Shown in pieces: positions 37,548-46,318 of a DNA stretch of 64,000 nt. How positions within the stretch are numbered: position 1 is the stretch's first letter; each line of letters opens with the position of its first letter. The notes below the pieces were generated by a model. The model worked only from the letters and a program-made list of their open reading frames with translations, was not told the DNA's origin and made no database searches. The translations under genes and the position numbers were made by a program. The stretch comes from an uncultured Roseovarius sp. (lineage in GTDB: Bacteria > Pseudomonadota > Alphaproteobacteria > Rhodobacterales > Rhodobacteraceae): contig CANMOU010000002.1 in NCBI GenBank assembly GCA_947499555.1, positions 569,001 through 633,000 on the forward strand, in the 5' to 3' direction.

Positions 37548-37962
37548 CAAAGAATCTGTCTCCGGGATTGGCGACATAGTTTGCAGCAATATCCCAATCT
37601 GCCCAAATCGCGGTGTGACCGGGCTCTGAAGGTGGTCCAAGACAGATCACGGGGCGCGCGACGTAGATAATGCAGACCTTGTTCGCCCAGAGATCGTATT
37701 CCGGCATATAGACAAATCGACGAAAAGCCCCGAGGCGTCTGGGACGGTCAATCCTCCATCCGGTCTCTTCAAACACCTCGCGGTGAAGCGCCGTGATCGG
37801 GGATTCGCCTGGATCAATTCCGCCACCAGGCAATTGAAACTCTGGCTCGGGCTCTTCCTGGTAGGTCAGAAGAAGCTGACCGCGTCGTGGAAGAATGGCA
37901 TAGGCTCCAGGGCGGGAGACATAACTCACGTTCTTTTTCGGAGGTTGACCGAACCGTCTCAC
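37522..37962 (-). CDS. Nudix hydrolase
   Basis: A 146-residue Nudix protein. The Nudix box GGGIDPGESPITALHREVFEETGW fits Gx5Ex7REUxEExGU. It is preceded by YAILPRRGQLLLTYQEEPEPEFQLP. I prefer the GTG at 37962 because AAGGGGA lies just upstream and VRRFG is where the conserved part begins. An ATG 11 codons earlier is possible. The substrate is unknown. Its last 26 bases overlap the 3' end of the convergent response-regulator gene. It is divergent from hslO. Confidence 0.85.
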   Translation of the reverse strand: MRRFGQPPKKNVSYVSRPGAYAILPRRGQLLLTYQEEPEPEFQLPGGGIDPGESPITALHREVFEETGWRIDRPRRLGAFRRFVYMPEYDLWANKVCIIYVARPVICLGPPSEPGHTAIWADWDIAANYVANPGDRFFVRSALDNL

Positions 37963-38043
37963 ATCTTCTTCCCCTTGGACGCTCAGCCCGCACATATATA
38001 TAGAAGTGCTACATGCCAAGTCACGGCACCAAAGGACGCTCCA

Positions 38044-39039
38044 ATGACACTGGGACAAAAAATTGCTTGGGACGATACAGTCCTTCCGTTTCAGCTTGAT
38101 CAATCGGATATTCGAGGTCGCGTCGCGCGCCTTGATGGGGTTCTTGATGGAATTCTGAAGCAGCACAAATACCCCGACAAGGTAGAAGCCCTGATCGCGG
38201 AAATGACTTTGCTGACCGCGCTGATCGGACAGACGATCAAACTGCGATGGAAACTTTCGCTACAAGTGCAGACCAAGGGTGCCGTTCGTATGATCGCAAC
38301 CGATTATTTTGCAGCGTCCGAAGATGGTGAACCGGCCAAGATCCGGGCTTATGCCAGTTTTGATCGCGAGCGGATCACAGATGCCGCCCCGTATGACCAG
38401 CTCGGCGAAGGGTATTTTGCTGTGTTGATCGATCAGGGCACAGATACGGCTCCGTACCAGGGAATCACGCCGCTTGCCGGAGGAAGCCTTCTTGCCTGCG
38501 CGGAAGCTTACTTTGCGCAGTCCGAGCAATTGCCGACACGGTTTGCGCTTAGTTTTGGAAAATCCACGGAGGCTGGAACACCAGAGCATTGGCGTGCAGG
38601 CGGTGTCATGATCCAACACATGCCCAAAGCCTCGCCTTTTGCCAAGGGCGGCGCAACCGGCGATCAGGGTTTGTTGGCAGCAATCGATATTCTGGATGAG
38701 GATGACAAGGAAAACTGGAACCGAGCCAACCATCTTCTCGACACTGTCGAAGACCTCGAACTGGTTGGTCCGTCGGTAACGCCCTTCGACCTTTTGCTGC
38801 GCCTCTTTCATGAAGAGACCCCGCGAGTTTTTGACATGCAGCCGGTTCGCTTTGGGTGCACCTGCTCAGAAGATCGCGTGCGGAGCAGCTTGTCGATCTA
38901 TTCGGCAAAGGATCTGGAAAAGATGACGACCGAGGATGGTGTTGTGACCGCAGACTGCCAGTTTTGCGGTGCGCATTATATTCTGGATCCAGCGACTTTG
39001 GGATTTGACGCAGGGGCATCAACCAGTGGCGAGCGCTGA
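38044..39039 (+). CDS. hslO: Redox-regulated chaperone Hsp33
   Basis: Holdase activated by oxidation and unfolding. It has 331 residues from ATG 38044, with AAAGGAC upstream; the in-frame extension to 37783 overlaps the divergent Nudix gene and is rejected. The zinc-binding cysteines are in FGCTCSEDRV (C-x-C) and DCQFCGAHY (C-x2-C) near the C-terminus. The N-terminal domain has GRVARLDGVLDGIL, and GVMIQHMPKASPF is in the middle. It overlaps the next Nudix gene by 14 bases, suggesting one operon with cca. Confidence 0.93.
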   Translation: MTLGQKIAWDDTVLPFQLDQSDIRGRVARLDGVLDGILKQHKYPDKVEALIAEMTLLTALIGQTIKLRWKLSLQVQTKGAVRMIATDYFAASEDGEPAKIRAYASFDRERITDAAPYDQLGEGYFAVLIDQGTDTAPYQGITPLAGGSLLACAEAYFAQSEQLPTRFALSFGKSTEAGTPEHWRAGGVMIQHMPKASPFAKGGATGDQGLLAAIDILDEDDKENWNRANHLLDTVEDLELVGPSVTPFDLLLRLFHEETPRVFDMQPVRFGCTCSEDRVRSSLSIYSAKDLEKMTTEDGVVTADCQFCGAHYILDPATLGFDAGASTSGER

Positions 39040-39631
39040 TGCTTTTGCGCGTCTGAAAGACGCCTTGTCCGGCCCAAAGTTGCCGTCCTCTGACTACGAC
39101 CTCAATCCCGATACGGTTCTTCCAGAAGGTAGAATGCTGCGACCGGCGGGCGTGTTGATTGCAATTCAGCAATCAGCCAACGGCCCGCAGGTTTGGCTGA
39201 CGAAGCGATCCTCCGCTTTGAAGCACCACCCCGGACAAGTTGCTTTTCCGGGTGGAAAGAAAGATGAAGCTGACGCTGATCTCAATGCGACGGCCTTGCG
39301 GGAGGCATCAGAAGAAATCGGCCTGCCACCCGAGAACGTCAGGATTCTTGGCGCTTGGTCGGCGCATGAGACAGTTACTGGCTTTTTGATGACACCTGTG
39401 ATTGGCGAAATCATTGAGCCTTTCGATCCTGTTGCCGAAAAAGGCGAAGTGGATGAGGTTTTTACCGTGCCTCTAGATCATTTTCTTGATGAGACACGAT
39501 TTAGCGTGCAATCGAGACGTTGGCGCGGCCGGCGGCGCTATTATTATTGCGCTGCCTACGGTCCTTATTATGTTTGGGGTGCGACGGCGCGTATTCTGCG
39601 TGCCATTTCGGACGCGGCGACGGAAAAATGA
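39026..39631 (+). CDS. CoA pyrophosphatase-type Nudix hydrolase
   Basis: A 201-residue Nudix protein. Just before the Nudix box it has LTKRSSALKHHPGQVAFPGG, the signature of the CoA-diphosphatase subfamily (NudL-like). The box continues KKDEADADLNATALREASEEIGL in pieces. It probably cleaves CoA or related dinucleotides. I choose the GTG at 39026, which overlaps the hslO stop, because GGGGC lies upstream and earlier starts are deep inside hslO. The end overlaps the cca start by ATGA. Confidence 0.88.
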   Translation: MASADAFARLKDALSGPKLPSSDYDLNPDTVLPEGRMLRPAGVLIAIQQSANGPQVWLTKRSSALKHHPGQVAFPGGKKDEADADLNATALREASEEIGLPPENVRILGAWSAHETVTGFLMTPVIGEIIEPFDPVAEKGEVDEVFTVPLDHFLDETRFSVQSRRWRGRRRYYYCAAYGPYYVWGATARILRAISDAATEK

Positions 39632-40785
39632 AGATTACAGGTGATTGGATTGGGTCGAAGTCGACACAATCCGTTTGTGGTGTGTTAACAGCTGGAGGCT
39701 TTCAGGCGCTCTTTGTCGGCGGGTGCGTGCGTAATGCACTGCTTGGTTCCAAAATCGAAGACATCGATATCGCGACGGATGCGACACCGACGCAGGTGAT
39801 GGATTTGTTCGAGGCGCAGGATTTCAAAACTGTACCAACGGGCGTGGAACATGGCACCGTGACGGTTCTTGTTGAAAAGACGCCTTTCGAAGTGACGACA
39901 TTCCGTCAAGATGTTGAGACGGACGGACGCAGGGCCGTTGTGAAATTTTCTGACGATGTTTCGGCGGATGCGCGACGACGTGATTTTACGGTGAATGCGA
40001 TTTATGCGTTGCCAAATGGCGAGGTCTTGGATCCATTAGGTGGTTTGCCCGACATCGAAAACCGTCTTATCCGGTTCATCGAAGATCCCGAGACGCGCAT
40101 TCGCGAGGATTACCTTCGCATTCTGCGGTTCTTTCGATTTCACGCGACTTATGGAGACAAGACCAGAGGGTTGGATCCCGAAAGTGTTGCGGCTTGTGCT
40201 CGTTTGCATGACGGCATTGGCATGCTCTCTCGCGAGAGAATTGGCTCGGAGATGCGCAAACTTCTTGCCGCACCCGATCCGGCGCAGAGCATCGAGGCCA
40301 TGGCGCATGCCGGTGTCTTGGATGCAGTCATTTTTGATGCGAATGATGCAGCACTTGCGCGATTGCTGGATGTGGAAAGGCAAATCGAAGCCGCTCCGAA
40401 TGCCATGAGACGTCTTGCTGCGCTGGGTGGCGAAGATGTTGCCGAGCGTCTTCGGTTGAGCCGCAAGGATGCCAGATCGCTGGAAATACTAGCCCGTGAG
40501 GCTGGCGCGATCCGCCCGGCGGCAGAGCTTGGATATCGGCTGGGCGAAGACCTGGCGGTTGACGTACTCATGCTTTCGGCGGCGCGCCAGGGCGGTTTCG
40601 TTCAGGACAAAGACGTTGTTGCAGCTCGCATCGGATCGGCGGTCGAATTTCCGGTGAAAGCGTCCGATCTCAAGGCATTTTACCAAGGAAAAGACCTTGG
40701 AGACCAGCTGCGCAAGCTTGAGGCTCTCTGGATAGAGTCCGAGTTCCAGCTTAGCAAGGAACAGCTATTGCGCTGCTTGGCCTGA
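39628..40785 (+). CDS. cca: CCA tRNA nucleotidyltransferase / poly(A) polymerase family
   Basis: Adds CCA to tRNA 3' ends. It has 385 residues from ATG 39628, overlapping the Nudix stop. Polymerase motifs at the N-terminus are ALFVGGCVRNALLG and EDIDIATDATP (metal-binding D-x-D), then DARRRDFTVNAIY and RIREDYLRILRFFRF. The C-terminal half is helical. Because this genome end shows a single such gene, I take it as the CCA enzyme rather than a dedicated poly(A) polymerase; the family cannot be split by eye. Confidence 0.9.
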   Translation: MKITGDWIGSKSTQSVCGVLTAGGFQALFVGGCVRNALLGSKIEDIDIATDATPTQVMDLFEAQDFKTVPTGVEHGTVTVLVEKTPFEVTTFRQDVETDGRRAVVKFSDDVSADARRRDFTVNAIYALPNGEVLDPLGGLPDIENRLIRFIEDPETRIREDYLRILRFFRFHATYGDKTRGLDPESVAACARLHDGIGMLSRERIGSEMRKLLAAPDPAQSIEAMAHAGVLDAVIFDANDAALARLLDVERQIEAAPNAMRRLAALGGEDVAERLRLSRKDARSLEILAREAGAIRPAAELGYRLGEDLAVDVLMLSAARQGGFVQDKDVVAARIGSAVEFPVKASDLKAFYQGKDLGDQLRKLEALWIESEFQLSKEQLLRCLA

Positions 40786-40851
40786 ACTCCGCGATTGACT
40801 CTTATGCGTTCCTGCCTTCTTTTATGGTCATCCTTAGCAGGAGTTATGCAA

Positions 40852-40940
40852 ATGCAATTCGACGATTGGCCTTGCTGATCATCACCCGAACCTAGGTTCG
40901 AACCCAAGGGTGGTGGCATAGATACCCACCCTAATTGCAT
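40852..40940 (+). promoter_or_regulatory. Nested inverted-repeat leader before ABC transporter
   Basis: ATGCAATT at 40852-40859 pairs with AATTGCAT at 40933-40940. Inside it, AGGGTGG at 40907-40913 pairs with CCACCCT at 40926-40932, directly abutting the outer stem. A 14-bp perfect palindrome CGAACCTAGGTTCG lies at 40887-40900. As RNA this could be a three-way junction; as DNA the palindrome could be an operator. It ends 20 bases before the transporter start and does not match a riboswitch class I recognise. Confidence 0.5.
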
Positions 40941-40960
40941 GCGCTTTGCTAGGAAATCCA

Positions 40961-42802
40961 ATGTTTAAGTATTTTGAGAATTTGGTCGACCCGTATTGCC
41001 AATACGAGGAAACGAACCGCCCACCCCAACGCCTTTGGCCATTCATGAAAGGCTATATGCGGCCTTTCCACAAAGTGTTCTGGATGGCCGGGATTATGTC
41101 AGTTGTGGTGGCGGCCGTTGAGATCTGGCTGATCTACTACATGGGCCGACTTGTTGATCTATTGGCAAAAGATCCTGCGACGATGTGGGCAGATCACGGA
41201 TTGGAAGTTATTCTTGTCGCGATTTTCATTCTCCTGCTGCGGCCCTTTCTACAGGCGATAGATGTTCTGCTTCTCAACAATGCGATTCTGCCCAATTTCG
41301 GGACGCTGATCCGTTGGCGGGCGCATAAGCATGTCTTGCGTCAATCAGTTGGGTGGTTCGAAAACGACTTTGCCGGACGGATCGCGAACCGGATCATGCA
41401 GACCCCGCCCGCTGCTGGAGAGGCTGTATTTCAGGTGTTTGACGCGATTGCGTTTTCGCTTGCCTACATTATTGGTGCGGCGTTTCTTCTGTCAGATGCA
41501 GACCCCCGTTTGATGCTGCCGCTGGTTATCTGGTTTGGCCTCTATATGCTGCTGGTCAGATGGACGATGCGCCGTGTGGGCCCGGCCTCCAAGGCGGCCT
41601 CTGATGCGCGCAGCCAGGTGACGGGCCGTGTTGTTGACGCCTACACAAATATCCATTCCGTGAAGTTATTTGCGCATGACGACCGTGAACTGAACTATGC
41701 GCGAGAGGCGATCGAGCACACGCGGAATACATTTCAGACCGAGATGAGAATCTACACGGTCATGGATGTCGTATTGGTTTTTCTGAACGGCTTGCTGATC
41801 GTCGGGGTTGTCGGTTGGGCGCTTTGGCTTTGGATGCAAGGACAGGCTAGCGTCGGAGCCGTGGTCGCCGCGACGGCCCTCACCCTCCGGCTCAATGCGA
41901 TGACCGGCTGGATCATGTGGGCGCTTACATCGTTCTTTCGACAGCTTGGGGTCGTCGCGGAAGGCATGGAGACGATTGCCCAGCCCATCGATTTGGTGGA
42001 CACGCCCGCAGCGAAACCCTTGGAAATGTCGGAGGGGCGCATAACGATAAATGGGCTCTCTCATCATTTTGGCCGGAAAACCGGTGGTCTCGATCAGATC
42101 TCACTTTCCATCGAGCCAGGAGAGAAAATTGGCCTTGTTGGCAGATCGGGTGCCGGAAAATCGACTCTGATCAAGCTTCTCTTGCGGTTTTACGATGCAG
42201 AATCAGGCTGCATTTTTCTAGATGGTCAGGACATCTCGCAGGTCACACAGGACAGCCTTCGCAATCAAATCGGAATGGTTCAGCAGGACAGTTCGCTGTT
42301 GCACAGATCTGTCCGTGATAACATTCTTTATGGTCGCCCGGATGCGTCAGAGGAAGAGGTCGTGGAAGCGGCAAGAAAAGCTGAGGCGCATGATTTCATA
42401 ATGGACCTGCAGGATCCCAATGGGCGCCGCGGATATGATGCGCATGTGGGCGAACGTGGCGTGAAACTTTCCGGAGGCCAGCGGCAGAGGATTACGCTTG
42501 CCCGCGTGATCCTTAAGGATGCCCCTATCCTGCTTTTGGATGAGGCGACAAGCGCGCTTGATAGCGAGGTCGAGGCGGCAATTCAGGAAACGCTTTACGG
42601 TATGATGGAAGGCAAGACCGTGATTGCAATCGCACATCGCCTGTCGACAATTGCTCAGATGGATCGGATCATTGTTCTTGACTATGGTCGGATCGTCGAA
42701 GAGGGCACACATGGACAGCTTCTTGCGCAGGGCGGTCTTTATGCACGGTTTTGGGAGCGTCAGTCTGGCGGCTTTATCAATGCTGATGAAGCGGCAGAGT
42801 AG
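40961..42802 (+). CDS. ABC exporter, fused permease-ATPase
   Basis: A 613-residue half-transporter that should work as a dimer in the inner membrane. About six membrane helices occupy the first 330 residues. The ATPase has Walker A in GLVGRSGAGKSTLIKLLLRF (near residue 400), the signature LSGGQRQRITLARV, Walker B in APILLLDEATSALD and an H-loop in IAIAHRLST. It belongs to the MsbA/ATM1-like exporter group; the cargo is unknown. ATG 40961 follows AGGAAA. The leader carries nested inverted repeats. Confidence 0.92.
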   Translation: MFKYFENLVDPYCQYEETNRPPQRLWPFMKGYMRPFHKVFWMAGIMSVVVAAVEIWLIYYMGRLVDLLAKDPATMWADHGLEVILVAIFILLLRPFLQAIDVLLLNNAILPNFGTLIRWRAHKHVLRQSVGWFENDFAGRIANRIMQTPPAAGEAVFQVFDAIAFSLAYIIGAAFLLSDADPRLMLPLVIWFGLYMLLVRWTMRRVGPASKAASDARSQVTGRVVDAYTNIHSVKLFAHDDRELNYAREAIEHTRNTFQTEMRIYTVMDVVLVFLNGLLIVGVVGWALWLWMQGQASVGAVVAATALTLRLNAMTGWIMWALTSFFRQLGVVAEGMETIAQPIDLVDTPAAKPLEMSEGRITINGLSHHFGRKTGGLDQISLSIEPGEKIGLVGRSGAGKSTLIKLLLRFYDAESGCIFLDGQDISQVTQDSLRNQIGMVQQDSSLLHRSVRDNILYGRPDASEEEVVEAARKAEAHDFIMDLQDPNGRRGYDAHVGERGVKLSGGQRQRITLARVILKDAPILLLDEATSALDSEVEAAIQETLYGMMEGKTVIAIAHRLSTIAQMDRIIVLDYGRIVEEGTHGQLLAQGGLYARFWERQSGGFINADEAAE

Positions 42803-42836
42803 CAGCCGGTTTTTGGGTCCAATCTTGGTGCAATGA

Positions 42837-44060
42837 ATGCCTGAAGTCGTCGAAGTCGAGATCGTTAGATTAGGTCATCGCGGCGATGGCGTGGCAGAAC
42901 CCTCTATTTTTGCCGCACATACATTACCCGGAGAGATCGTTCGCGGTGAGCTGAATGAAAACAGGCTGACAAAGTCGAAGGTTCTTGAGCCGTCAACGGA
43001 AAGAGTAACGCCGATTTGCAGCCATTTTGGTGTCTGTGGTGGTTGCCAACTTCAACACGGGTCCGACGAATTTGTCGCCAGCTGGAAAACAAAGCTGATT
43101 GAAGACGCGCTTGCGGCGAGAGGGCTAAGGGCAGAGATTTTGCCGATAGCGACTTCACCCATACGCTCCAGGCGCAGAGCAACGTTTGCCGTCCGGCGTA
43201 CAAAGAAAGGTGTTTTGGCGGGGTTCCACGCGCAAGCATCGGAGACAATTGTCGCAGTGCCGGACTGTCCGGTTTTGACGGATGGAATGTTGCGCGCCTT
43301 GCCATTTGCAGAAGCTCTCGCACCTGAGGCGGCAAGCAGAAAGGGCACGTTATCTGTTGCCGTGACAGAGTCGGAGAATGGTCTGGATGTTACGATAAGT
43401 GGTGGGAAGCCGCTTCACGGACCCCTTAGAATTGTTCTTTCAGAGCTTGCTGCCCGATATGACCTGGCCCGCCTGAGTTACGATGAAGAGACAATCGTGA
43501 CGCGCCGCAAACCGGTTCAGAGTTTCGATGGTATTTCGGTATGTCCGCCGCCTGGATCTTTCCTGCAGGCGACAAGACATGCCGAAACGACACTGCAGAA
43601 TGCGGTCTGTGACCTTCTGGCGGACAGGACCCATATTGTTGATCTCTTTGCCGGCTGTGGCACCTTTGCCTTCCCGCTCTCAAAGTCACACAAAGTCCAG
43701 GCCTTTGAAGGTGATGAAAGCATGGTGGACGCAATGCGAGCCGCTTGGCGCATGACGAGCGGGTTGAAATCATTAACGAGCGAGGCGCGCGATCTCTTTC
43801 GCAACCCGGTCAGCGCGAGCGAGCTTCAACAATTTGATGCGGCTGTTGTCGACCCTCCACGTGCCGGAGCGGCCGCGCAGGTTGCCGAATTCGCAAAGTC
43901 TGGCCTCTCTTGCATCGCCTATGTTTCCTGCAATCCGGCAAGCTTTGCACGAGATGCCAGGACATTGGTCGATGCAGGCTATGAGTTGGAGAGTGTGCTC
44001 CCTGTCGATCAATTTCGATGGTCCGCGCATGTCGAGCTCGTGGCGTCTTTCAAAAAGTGA
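42837..44060 (+). CDS. Class I SAM-dependent RNA uracil-5 methyltransferase (RlmD/TrmA family)
   Basis: A 407-residue enzyme with an N-terminal TRAM-like region (VEVEIVRLGHRGDGVAE, then HTLPGEIVRGEL). An iron-sulfur cluster motif follows in CSHFGVCGGCQLQHG at about residue 60. The SAM domain contains DLFAGCGTFAFPLSKSHKVQAFEGD, then DAAVVDPPRAG, then YVSCNPASFARDA with the catalytic cysteine. It probably makes 5-methyluridine in 23S rRNA, but TrmA and RlmC/RlmD cannot be separated here. The start is 34 bp after the ABC gene. Confidence 0.9.
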   Translation: MPEVVEVEIVRLGHRGDGVAEPSIFAAHTLPGEIVRGELNENRLTKSKVLEPSTERVTPICSHFGVCGGCQLQHGSDEFVASWKTKLIEDALAARGLRAEILPIATSPIRSRRRATFAVRRTKKGVLAGFHAQASETIVAVPDCPVLTDGMLRALPFAEALAPEAASRKGTLSVAVTESENGLDVTISGGKPLHGPLRIVLSELAARYDLARLSYDEETIVTRRKPVQSFDGISVCPPPGSFLQATRHAETTLQNAVCDLLADRTHIVDLFAGCGTFAFPLSKSHKVQAFEGDESMVDAMRAAWRMTSGLKSLTSEARDLFRNPVSASELQQFDAAVVDPPRAGAAAQVAEFAKSGLSCIAYVSCNPASFARDARTLVDAGYELESVLPVDQFRWSAHVELVASFKK

Positions 44061-44147
44061 TGTGGTCTCGCGCAAAAATTGAGTGACCCAGCGCGATAAG
44101 CAGATTAGAAAAGCCAAAAAAGGTAAAAATTACAGGCGGAACGAAGT

Positions 44148-44642
44148 ATGCGACTTGCAAAGAGTCTGGTGGTTTTGTTGCTCCTCGTCACTGCGGCGGG
44201 GTGCTCTAAATTCCAAAGATATGACGGCCCTGAAGTGACACAGATCATCGTCAATAAAGGCGACCGTCGTATGTTTTTGATGCACGGCACCGACGTCCTA
44301 AAAGTCTATGACGTCGAATTGGGCTTTACTGCCGAAGGCCATAAGCAGTTTGAAGGGGACGGTAAGACACCCGAAGGCGATTATAAGATCGATCGGCGCA
44401 ATCCCAATAGCTCATTCCATTTGTCTTTGGGTATTTCTTACCCAAATGAAAACGACATTGCCTTTGCGAAAGCCGCCGGCAAGAGCCCGGGTGGCGATAT
44501 CTTCATTCATGGCCGTCCAAACGGAAAAAGAAGGGGTCTGGGCCCAGATTGGACCGCAGGATGCATCTCCGTTTCAAACAGGCAGATGCGCAAGATCTAC
44601 GCGATGGTCAATGATGGGACGCCGATCCGCATAACCCCCTAA
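44148..44642 (+). CDS. L,D-transpeptidase-family (YkuD) lipoprotein
   Basis: A 164-residue envelope protein. A lipoprotein signal ends in VTAAGC (Cys19). The YkuD domain follows, with EGDGKTPEGDYKIDRRNPNS and the catalytic region HGRPNGKRRGLGPDWTAGCISVS, in the family form HGx..SxGCI/V with the active cysteine. It may cross-link or trim peptidoglycan, or attach lipoproteins. A CAP-domain lipoprotein gene is convergent, and a second YkuD protein lies 0.7 kb away. Confidence 0.9.
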   Translation: MRLAKSLVVLLLLVTAAGCSKFQRYDGPEVTQIIVNKGDRRMFLMHGTDVLKVYDVELGFTAEGHKQFEGDGKTPEGDYKIDRRNPNSSFHLSLGISYPNENDIAFAKAAGKSPGGDIFIHGRPNGKRRGLGPDWTAGCISVSNRQMRKIYAMVNDGTPIRITP

Positions 44643-44646
44643 GGGC

Positions 44647-45162
44647 TTAGTTGCCCATCACAAGCGTCCACCAAATCTTGCCGTTGTTTTCCTGAAGCCA
44701 GGAAAAGCCCATGTTACGCGCATCCGGGGCAAGGATGACTTGCCGGGTGGAGGGGTCCTCCATCCAGGCGGCGAGTGTTTCCAACTCCGTCTCGTAAGTT
44801 TCAGAGATGGTCTCTCCCACAAGATTTCCCTGATACCCAACGCGTTTCACCCGGTCGATAGGTGATGATCCATCAGATCCGAAATGCCAGGGTCGATTCT
44901 GCACAGACATATCGCGGGAATGCGTGGCCGCCGCAGCATTCAGCTTCGAGTCCAGTTCCACGCTTGGCTGACCTGCCGCTCGGCGGAGGCTATTGACAGA
45001 ATCGAGCATGCGAAACTGAATCTGTGACGTTTCGCCTGAGCGAATTCGATAGATTTTTGGAAGCGGTTTGCCATCTGCGCCAACTCCGGATTGCGGAGGA
45101 GGTTCGGCACAGCCGGCCAAAATCAAGAGCGCTGAAAGAAACAAACTGGCTATGCGCATCAT
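44647..45162 (-). CDS. CAP/SCP-domain lipoprotein
   Basis: A 171-residue predicted lipoprotein with lipobox LILAGC (Cys18). The CAP domain has LNAAAATHSRDMSVQNRPWHFGSDGSSP, VGYQGNLVGETI, and a C-terminal ARNMGFSWLQENNGKIWWTLVMG. These match the CAP histidine-glutamate layout. Bacterial CAP proteins are extracytoplasmic and poorly characterised. It is convergent with one L,D-transpeptidase gene and divergent from another, which hints at a cell-wall function. Confidence 0.87.
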   Translation of the reverse strand: MMRIASLFLSALLILAGCAEPPPQSGVGADGKPLPKIYRIRSGETSQIQFRMLDSVNSLRRAAGQPSVELDSKLNAAAATHSRDMSVQNRPWHFGSDGSSPIDRVKRVGYQGNLVGETISETYETELETLAAWMEDPSTRQVILAPDARNMGFSWLQENNGKIWWTLVMGN

Positions 45163-45326
45163 GTGATGTCACCCGTTTTCGTCATTTTCTTTCCTCTAGC
45201 CTGCCTTGGGTGGTCTTTCAAACCCACAACTCATCACAAGTGACAAATGTTGCCTGTTTGATTTGCGATTGCGGCATAAGGGCCATATGATTTGATCAAA
45301 ACGGGCCATTTTGAGAGACGAAAAAG

Positions 45327-45929
45327 ATGAAGTTTGAAACCAAGAAGACCCTGAGTCGTCGTGGATTTCTTGCCGGTACGGCAATTTCATTCGCGGCACC
45401 CGCGCTTGCGCAGAACGTCGATGGCGCCGGCAGCGTTCAGCTTGAAAAAGACGTTACAACTTCTGTTCGCCGTAACATTTCCAGTTTCAGATCACTTGAT
45501 TGGCGACCATATTTTTCAAATCTGAACAATGGCGCGGTGCTTGTCGATATCTCCTCTCGTGCGCTGCATTTCTGGAGTTCAGATGGTCAGACATACAAGC
45601 TTTACCCCTCAAGCGTTCCCCTGAGTGAAGAACTGACGCGTCGCGGCCGAACGAAAGTGGTTCGAAAGATTGTCGGTCCTGATTGGCGCCCGACGCCTTC
45701 GATGCTGAAGCGCAATCCTGAATGGCCGTCTTACATTCCTCCAGGTCCGGACAATCCTTTGGGGACACATGCGCTTTACCTGAGTTGGACCTACTATCGC
45801 ATCCACGGAACTCATGACACGCGGAAGATCGGTCGAAAATCCTCAAATGGCTGTATCGGCCTTTACAACGAACACATTGCCGAGCTGTTCGGGCTCACGA
45901 ATGTCGGAACACAGGTGTTGCTAATTTAA
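45327..45929 (+). CDS. Tat-exported L,D-transpeptidase (YkuD family)
   Basis: A 200-residue periplasmic protein. The twin-arginine signal is LSRRGFLAGTAISFAAPALAQ (R11, R12), with cleavage near residue 29. The YkuD domain contains DNPLGTHALYLSWTYYRIHGTHDTRKIGRKSSNGCIGLYN in pieces. Its catalytic histidine and cysteine are intact. The pattern matches the ErfK/YbiS/YcfS/YnhG type that forms 3-3 peptidoglycan links or anchors outer-membrane proteins. It has its own upstream gap of 164 bp. No clear terminator follows. Confidence 0.92.
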   Translation: MKFETKKTLSRRGFLAGTAISFAAPALAQNVDGAGSVQLEKDVTTSVRRNISSFRSLDWRPYFSNLNNGAVLVDISSRALHFWSSDGQTYKLYPSSVPLSEELTRRGRTKVVRKIVGPDWRPTPSMLKRNPEWPSYIPPGPDNPLGTHALYLSWTYYRIHGTHDTRKIGRKSSNGCIGLYNEHIAELFGLTNVGTQVLLI

Positions 45930-46067
45930 CCGCCTGCAGAGGCTTTTCGGCGATTTCTGCCATGACTTCTTTGCTATTTTTCAACCTTACGGTCTAGACA
46001 GTAGAGCGAGGTACGTTTTCAGCGCTCGACCGGACAGGAATAGAAGCGCGAAAATCTGGAGGACGAA

Positions 46068-46256
46068 ATGAAGAAATTTCTGCTTGTGGCGGCATTTACC
46101 GCTGCTGCTACAGCTGGGTTTGCGGGCAATATTGACGAGCCTGTCATCGAAGCGCCGGTAATCGTCGAAGAGACTGCCGCGAGCTCCTCAGCAGCGGGCG
46201 TCTGGGTGCCCCTTGTTCTTTTGGCAATCGTGGCTGCCGTGGTCGCGTCTGACTGA
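46068..46256 (+). CDS. Small exported membrane protein, unknown
   Basis: A 62-residue protein of unknown function. It has a signal peptide (MKKFLLVAAFTAAATAGFAG), a short acidic and valine-proline-rich middle (NIDEPVIEAPVIVEETAASS), and one C-terminal membrane helix (GVWVPLVLLAIVAAVVASD). GGAGG lies 6 bases before ATG, and a strong terminator follows the stop, so it is a complete single-gene unit. Small proteins of this layout are common in Rhodobacterales, to my recollection. Confidence 0.8.
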   Translation: MKKFLLVAAFTAAATAGFAGNIDEPVIEAPVIVEETAASSSAAGVWVPLVLLAIVAAVVASD

Positions 46257-46277
46257 TCGATCCGACCAAAAATCAGG

Positions 46278-46306
46278 AAAGGCAGCGGCAACCGCTGCCT
46301 TTTTGT
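46278..46306 (+). terminator. Rho-independent terminator
   Basis: AAAGGCAGCGG pairs perfectly with CCGCTGCCTTT around a CAA loop, followed by a T-rich run. It ends the small membrane-protein gene. The symmetrical A-rich start may also serve the convergent hemH gene, whose stop lies 13 bases beyond. Confidence 0.88.
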
Positions 46307-46318
46307 TTGGCAAGATCT

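Noticed and set aside
40887-40905. GGTTCGAACCC resembling a tRNA T-arm
   Set aside because: The bases expected to form the five-pair T-stem do not pair, and no acceptor, D or anticodon arms surround it. It is better explained as part of the 14-bp palindrome.
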